From NCBI GenBank assembly GCA_050258415.1, contig JBLMYS010000289.1, forward strand, positions 1 to 10,859: 10,859 nt of DNA. The letters run 5' to 3'. The position numbers were made by a program, and so were the translations under genes. Below, one piece after another: positions 7,118 to 10,859 of this stretch; within the stretch, counting starts at the first letter, position 1, and the number at the start of each line of letters is the position of its first letter. The notes under the pieces were generated by a model. The model had not been told where the DNA came from and searched no databases. It was given only the letters and a program-made list of their open reading frames with translations. Origin of the DNA: JAAXKN01 sp050258415 (lineage in GTDB: Bacteria > Bacteroidota > Ignavibacteria > Ignavibacteriales > SURF-24).

Positions 7118-8842
7118 GTGTCAATTAAAAAAATGTTCTTAGGTATCTACTTGGTTACAGGACTTGCAATTCTGGGGCTTGGTGTGGCTAATTCAATGAT
7201 GCTGCAGAATACTATGTATGGAATTATTGTCTTTTTACTCATATCACAGACGATAAATTATCTGCTGATTCATAAAAAGGTTAGTAATCCAGTGGGTGAG
7301 CTGAGCCTTGCAACACGAAGAGTAATTGGAGGTGATCTGTCGGTTTCTGTAGACTATAAGAGTAATGACGAAATCGGTCAGCTTTCTGAAGGTTTTAACA
7401 CAATGATCGGAAAGATTAATGATGAAATTGCCATGGCGCAGAGCTTCCAGCAGGGCATAAGCGCAGCTATGTTCATAGCCGATAAAAACACAAATATTCT
7501 CTCGGTCAACAATGCCGTGCTGAAAATGCTGAAGGTGAATAAAAGACCCGATGAAGTAATAGGAAAAATGAAGGTTAAAGAGGCTTTCCTTCAGGATGCG
7601 GTTACTACAAACGCCTTCCAGGGAAAGTTTATAAGCGAAGAAAAACGCTCTCTTAAGGACCATTCAGGGGAAACATTCCCGGCAATGATAACTTCGGGAC
7701 CTATTTTTAACAGCAAAAAAGAAATGGTTGCTGCTTTTGCCAACTTCATAGACCTGCGTGAAGTTGAAGCCGAGCAGAAACGGTACTTAAATGAACAGAT
7801 TGCACCGGTAGCTGAAGTAATTGAATCAGTTGCCCATGGCGACTTTACAAGATCTCTCGAGCTCGATGAAAAGAGCGATCTTTACAAATTAAGCCAGAAT
7901 ATAAATAAAATGATAGGCGACCTCCATAACACTCTCTCCATGGTCAGTGAGGCCGTCCAGGCTACAGCCAGTGCAGCTAATGAGATATCATCTTCATCTG
8001 AGCAGATGGCGGCAGGCGCCCAGGAGCAGAGCCAGCAGGCAACTGAAGTGGCCGGTGCCATTGAAGAGATGACAAAGACAGTCTTTGAGACAGCTAAAAA
8101 CGCCAACGAGGCTGCCGATGTATCCAAAAATTCCAGTCAGGCTGCTGAAAAAGGAGCTAAGAAGATAAACGACACTAAGAAAGGAATTGAGAAGATCGTT
8201 GCATCTTCTGAAGAAACCTCAAGAATCGTAGCTTCACTCTCAAAAAGAAGTGAGCAGATTGGTGAAATCACCCAGGTGATCGATGACATTGCAGACCAGA
8301 CAAACTTACTTGCCCTTAATGCCGCAATTGAGGCTGCCCGTGCAGGTGAGCAGGGAAGAGGCTTTGCTGTTGTTGCCGATGAGGTAAGAAAGCTTGCCGA
8401 GAGGACAACAAAAGCCACAAAGGAAATTGCTGAGACAATTAAAGCTATTCAGATGGAGGCCAAAGAAGCCGATCACTCGATGGAGGAGGCAAAACTCAAG
8501 GTTGAGGAAGGAATGAAGTTAACCGAAGAGGTTGCTGATGTATTAAGTGAAATCCTCAATGGTGCCAGGAAGACAACCGATGTGGTTCTTCAGGTTGCGG
8601 CGGCTTCAGAGGAACAGTCGAGTGCGGCTGAGCAGATCGCGAAAAATATTGAAGGGATATCCAGCGTTACGCAGGAAAGTGCCGCAGGAACGTCGCAGAT
8701 TGCGCGTGCTGCAGAGGACTTGAACCGTCTGACAGTCAACCTTCAGGAGATAGTATCCGGATTTAAGATACGCAGCAGCAGTGAAAGACAATTTTCTAAC
8801 AGGCCTGCAGTAAGAAGCAACGGCAGATTAATAAAGCAATAA
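7118..8842 (+). CDS. Methyl-accepting chemotaxis protein with PAS sensor between two HAMP domains
   Basis: A 574-residue chemoreceptor. Two hydrophobic segments (about 7-24 and 31-48) are separated by only a handful of residues, so there is essentially no periplasmic ligand domain. A HAMP domain follows (55-101), then a PAS-like domain (about 115-213, beginning AAMFIADKNTNILSVNN) and a second HAMP (223-269, with GDFTRSLEL). The long signalling coiled coil (about 275-555) has the highly conserved hairpin tip at about 388-430 (DQTNLLALNAAIEAARAGE, then DEVRKLAERT), which contacts CheA and CheW. Sensing is probably cytoplasmic through PAS, for example redox, oxygen or a small metabolite; no cofactor residue can be assigned. 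The C-terminus lacks an NWETF-like CheR tether. It starts at GTG with AGGAGG upstream and is followed after 11 bases by cheW, forming one operon. Confidence 0.93.
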   Translation: MSIKKMFLGIYLVTGLAILGLGVANSMMLQNTMYGIIVFLLISQTINYLLIHKKVSNPVGELSLATRRVIGGDLSVSVDYKSNDEIGQLSEGFNTMIGKINDEIAMAQSFQQGISAAMFIADKNTNILSVNNAVLKMLKVNKRPDEVIGKMKVKEAFLQDAVTTNAFQGKFISEEKRSLKDHSGETFPAMITSGPIFNSKKEMVAAFANFIDLREVEAEQKRYLNEQIAPVAEVIESVAHGDFTRSLELDEKSDLYKLSQNINKMIGDLHNTLSMVSEAVQATASAANEISSSSEQMAAGAQEQSQQATEVAGAIEEMTKTVFETAKNANEAADVSKNSSQAAEKGAKKINDTKKGIEKIVASSEETSRIVASLSKRSEQIGEITQVIDDIADQTNLLALNAAIEAARAGEQGRGFAVVADEVRKLAERTTKATKEIAETIKAIQMEAKEADHSMEEAKLKVEEGMKLTEEVADVLSEILNGARKTTDVVLQVAAASEEQSSAAEQIAKNIEGISSVTQESAAGTSQIARAAEDLNRLTVNLQEIVSGFKIRSSSERQFSNRPAVRSNGRLIKQ

Positions 8843-8847
8843 GGGGA
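8841..8847 (+). promoter_or_regulatory. cheW ribosome binding site overlapping the receptor stop codon
   Basis: AAGGGGA begins inside the TAA stop (8840-8842) of the receptor gene and lies six bases before the cheW ATG. This arrangement suits translational coupling, which would help keep receptor and adaptor amounts in proportion. Confidence 0.65.
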
Positions 8848-8853
8848 AAATAA

Positions 8854-9330
8854 ATGGAAAAGACAGAAGTTAAGGATGAAATACTCCAGCTCGTAAGCTT
8901 TAAGATAGGCAATGAAGAGTTTGGAGTAGACATACTGAAAGTACAGGAAATTATCAGGATGATAGAAATTACCCAGATGCCTAACTCCCCGGAGTTTGTG
9001 GATGGTGTAATTAACTTAAGAGGAAGGGTAATTCCTGTCATAAATTTAAGGAAGAAGCTGGGGCTCAAGAGGATAGAGCACGACAGGAATTCCAGGACGA
9101 TAGTAGTTGAGATATGCGGTAAAACTATCGGCTTTATAGTTGACAGTGTAAGCGAGGTGCTTAGGATTCCGGTCAACATAACAGAGGCACCGCCCTCAAT
9201 AGCCGCCGGAGTAAACTCAGACTATATAACCTCTATTGCAAGACTTGAGGACAGGCTCCTCATTTTGCTTGATCTTGAAAAGACTCTTCTCAGTGAAGAA
9301 AAAGAGCAGCTTAGTCTTGCGTCAAACTAA
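8854..9330 (+). CDS. cheW: Chemotaxis adaptor protein CheW
   Basis: A 158-residue cytoplasmic adaptor that links chemoreceptors to the histidine kinase CheA. The usual CheW fold is evident throughout: LQLVSFKIGNEEFGVDI (11-27), IIRM with a following proline (33-43), the signature INLRGRVIPVINLR (53-66) with Arg56 at the receptor/kinase contact, a central strand TIGFIVDSVSEVLRIP, and the C-terminal LLILLDLEKTL. Length is normal for the family. There is no receiver domain, so it is CheW and not CheV. It sits 11 bases after the receptor gene, with a ribosome site overlapping the receptor stop, and is directly followed by a strong terminator. It is therefore the last gene of a two-gene unit and is likely dedicated to, or balanced with, that receptor. 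No other che genes are in the window. Confidence 0.96.
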   Translation: MEKTEVKDEILQLVSFKIGNEEFGVDILKVQEIIRMIEITQMPNSPEFVDGVINLRGRVIPVINLRKKLGLKRIEHDRNSRTIVVEICGKTIGFIVDSVSEVLRIPVNITEAPPSIAAGVNSDYITSIARLEDRLLILLDLEKTLLSEEKEQLSLASN

Positions 9331-9340
9331 AGGATAATAT

Positions 9341-9370
9341 AAAAAGGCAGACATGGTCTGCCTTTTTTTT
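9341..9370. terminator. Strong intrinsic terminator between convergent genes, usable from both sides
   Basis: GGCAGAC (9346-9352) and GTCTGCC (9356-9362) form a stem around a three-base loop. A run of A (9341-9345) precedes it and eight T (9363-9370) follow it. Read on the plus strand it ends the receptor/cheW transcript ten bases after cheW. Read on the minus strand the A-run becomes a T-tract and can end the SnoaL-like gene, whose stop is at 9382. Confidence 0.92.
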
Positions 9371-9381
9371 GAATTTAGTAC

Positions 9382-9825
9382 TTAAGCATGCATTTTATGT
9401 TCGGTAAGAATTCCGAGCTGTTTCATGAAAGTAGCCACATCGTAATAGCTGCTGGAGCTTATTATTTTTCCGTTCTTTAAGCGATAGACATCGCAGAACG
9501 GAACATCCACATGTTTACCCGTGGCCTCAATATCACCATCGGGTGTTCTGAGAGTCCCTTTGTGAGTCCCTACTCCCCGGAATTCGCAGATTGCGAAATC
9601 CTCCCCGGCCTGAATATTTTTTACTTCGCACTTTGAGTCTGGGAAAGCCGTATCCCAGTTTTTCATGAACTGTTTGAAGCCGTCGGGGCCCTTGAATGTT
9701 AGATTGGCGGGGATATTTGTAAGGACACTGGTTGAATCCACATTCTTTACCGCGGCGTTAAAATCCCTGCGGTTATATGCTTCATAAATATTGCGTACGA
9801 TTGAGATATTATCCTGTACTGACAT
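9382..9825 (-). CDS. SnoaL-like/NTF2-fold protein
   Basis: A 147-residue soluble protein with the hallmarks of the SnoaL-like branch of the NTF2 superfamily. It has an N-terminal helix pair with YEAYNRRDFNAAV (14-26), a G-P-D-G-F helix leading to W57...FPD63, and a C-terminal block of long strands ending in VYRLKNGKI and a Y-Y-D motif. The fold forms a cone-shaped pocket used by polyketide cyclases, isomerases and many uncharacterised ester-cyclase-like proteins. There is no polyketide or other pathway gene beside it, so the substrate cannot be named. The start is secured by AGGAGGA just upstream on the minus strand. It is a lone gene: convergent with cheW, with which it shares a terminator, and divergent from the repeat protein on the right. 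Confidence 0.85.
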   Translation of the reverse strand: MSVQDNISIVRNIYEAYNRRDFNAAVKNVDSTSVLTNIPANLTFKGPDGFKQFMKNWDTAFPDSKCEVKNIQAGEDFAICEFRGVGTHKGTLRTPDGDIEATGKHVDVPFCDVYRLKNGKIISSSSYYDVATFMKQLGILTEHKMHA

Positions 9826-10029
9826 AGTTTCCTCCTTTTTGTTTTATTCTGCCGTTATTTTTCTCCTGTTATTTCTATTTGTATGATGAAGTAATTTTCA
9901 GAAAAAGTAGAAGAAACGGTAAATTAATCAAGGGCTAATATTGAGTAATACCCTGTAAATATCCAACCGGCGATTATTTTATACCCATCCGCATCTCCGG
10001 TTCCCTATGAATAGCCAACCTCTCTAAAT

Positions 10030-10051
10030 CCCGCCTTTGCTAATTAGCGGG
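10030..10051. repeat. Palindromic element in the intergenic region before the SPFH-like gene
   Basis: CCCGC (10030-10034) and GCGGG (10047-10051) pair around a segment that itself includes the perfect ten-base palindrome GCTAATTAGC (10039-10048). The preceding CCTCTCTAAATCCC resembles the 'CCTAAATCCC...GGGGA' dispersed palindromes common in FCB and cyanobacterial genomes. It lies about 57 bases before the GTG start of the next gene, so an operator role is also possible. The rest of the intergenic region (9826-10107) shows nothing else I can assign. Confidence 0.4.
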
Positions 10052-10095
10052 GAATTATCTAGTTTCAATTTGGTATTTTTATCAACATTAATCAT

Positions 10096-10100
10096 AGGAG
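10096..10100 (+). promoter_or_regulatory. Ribosome binding site that supports the GTG start at 10108
   Basis: AGGAG ends seven bases before GTG 10108, ideal spacing. The first in-frame ATG would be far inside the protein, beyond the membrane segment, so this site decides the start. Confidence 0.7.
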
Positions 10101-10107
10101 CCGCAGC

Positions 10108-10859
10108 GTGGAACTGGCAAATTTCTTCGGAAGCTACTGGTGGATTTTCGTTATAGTTATCCTCATAGTAGCTAATAAATTATTTTTACGTTTCTTCGGA
10201 ATCGTTATTATCCCCGAGGACTCAATCGGCATCGTTAATAAAAAATTCGTCATACTGGGCAAACACCGCACTCTGCCCGACGGAGCAATCATTGCTCTTA
10301 ACGGCGAGGCCGGCTACCAGGCCGATACACTTGCCCCGGGCCTCCATTTCTGGCTCTGGCCCTGGCAGTATGAAGTCACTAAACAGAAATTCATTAATAT
10401 TAAAGAAGGAAATATCGGCATCGTTGAGGCAAGGGACGGACACCCTCTTAAGGACGGACGCGTGCTTGCTAAAAAGGTCAACTGCGACTCATTCCAGAGC
10501 GCACGCGACTTTCTTCTCAATGGCGGCGAACGCGGCCCCCAGATTACCATTATTCCTCCGGGAACCTACCGCATAAATACTTCGCTTTTTACCGTTGTAG
10601 AGGAAGCGGCACTTGAAATTGACGACAATATGGTGGGCATTGTTACAACACGCGAAGGCCTTCCGCTGCAGACCGGAGAAATTGCGGGAAAGGAAATTCC
10701 GGGGCATAACAGCTTCCAGGACGGGCAGATATTCCTGGATAACGGCGGCTATAAGGGGCTTCAGGAGCAGGTGATACTGGCCGGACGCTATTATATAAAT
10801 CCAAGATTTGCTACAGTGGAAATTAAGGAAATGACCACCGTCCCCATTGCAAACGTTGG
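10108..10859 (+). CDS. Membrane-anchored tandem-repeat protein, probable SPFH/flotillin-type (3' end cut off)
   Basis: The frame is open for 250 codons from GTG 10108 to the window edge with no stop; the C-terminus is missing. A short N-terminus and one hydrophobic helix (about 12-30) anchor it in the membrane. Three similar units follow. Each has an (I/V)GIV strand (40-43, 103-106, 176-179), and each ends with a (P/A)G-x-x-(Y/H/F) turn and an aromatic strand (PG 77-78, PG 151-152, AG 225-226). A fourth may begin at about 245. The pattern 'IGIV...PG...' resembles the start of SPFH/prohibitin-type proteins and the repeats that precede the SPFH-like shoulder of the major vault protein. A scaffolding or membrane-microdomain role is plausible but inferred, because the SPFH core would lie beyond the edge. 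Codon use is more GC-rich than in the left-hand genes. Confidence 0.75.
   Translation, partial: MELANFFGSYWWIFVIVILIVANKLFLRFFGIVIIPEDSIGIVNKKFVILGKHRTLPDGAIIALNGEAGYQADTLAPGLHFWLWPWQYEVTKQKFINIKEGNIGIVEARDGHPLKDGRVLAKKVNCDSFQSARDFLLNGGERGPQITIIPPGTYRINTSLFTVVEEAALEIDDNMVGIVTTREGLPLQTGEIAGKEIPGHNSFQDGQIFLDNGGYKGLQEQVILAGRYYINPRFATVEIKEMTTVPIANV

Noticed and set aside
6918..7142. 74-codon open frame before the receptor gene
   Set aside because: It has no ribosome site, is Cys/Arg-rich with no recognisable motif, and overlaps the well-supported receptor start in another frame.

Overview
This is chromosomal-looking DNA from a Gram-negative bacterium, most likely of the Bacteroidota/Ignavibacteriota/Chlorobiota (FCB) type. 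That placement is an inference. It rests on the 7TM-SpoIIE phosphatase style, moderate GC by eye, mixed use of Shine-Dalgarno sites, and GC-rich palindromes in AT-rich intergenic DNA. No rRNA, tRNA, CRISPR array, transposase or integrase was recognised.

Left part (1-4150), all real genes on the minus strand. A possible gene start runs off the left edge (61 leftwards). A two-gene unit follows: a SLOG/Rossmann-fold protein (1529-924) and, 17 nt after it, a YqiA-type alpha/beta-hydrolase esterase (906-298). Next come an unrecognised 242-residue protein (2350-1622) and a NERD-nuclease/superfamily 1 helicase (4150-2534). A perfect GC-rich palindrome of REP-like appearance sits just beyond the helicase stop.

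Central part (4151-9370), plus strand, is a signalling block. A divergent intergenic region leads to a 791-residue membrane phosphatase. Its order is a CBM20-like starch-binding module, a beta-sandwich domain, a seven-helix membrane domain, a coiled coil and a SpoIIE/PP2C phosphatase. A 427-nt gene-free stretch with a perfect 11-bp inverted repeat follows. Then comes a tight two-gene operon of a methyl-accepting chemotaxis protein (TM-TM, HAMP, PAS, HAMP, signalling hairpin) and CheW, closed by a strong hairpin/T-tract terminator that can serve both strands. No CheA, CheR, CheB or CheY is present, so the receptor/CheW pair must work with a kinase encoded elsewhere.

Right part (9371-10859). 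A SnoaL/NTF2-like small protein (minus) converges on cheW. Across a divergent 282-nt intergenic region with a second palindromic element, a GTG-initiated gene runs off the right edge. It encodes a membrane-anchored protein with three tandem beta-type repeats and looks like the N-terminal part of a large SPFH/flotillin-type or vault-like protein.

The best candidates for something unusual are the carbohydrate-module-bearing SpoIIE phosphatase and the tandem-repeat SPFH-like protein. The window gives no convincing evidence of a complete new multi-gene system.
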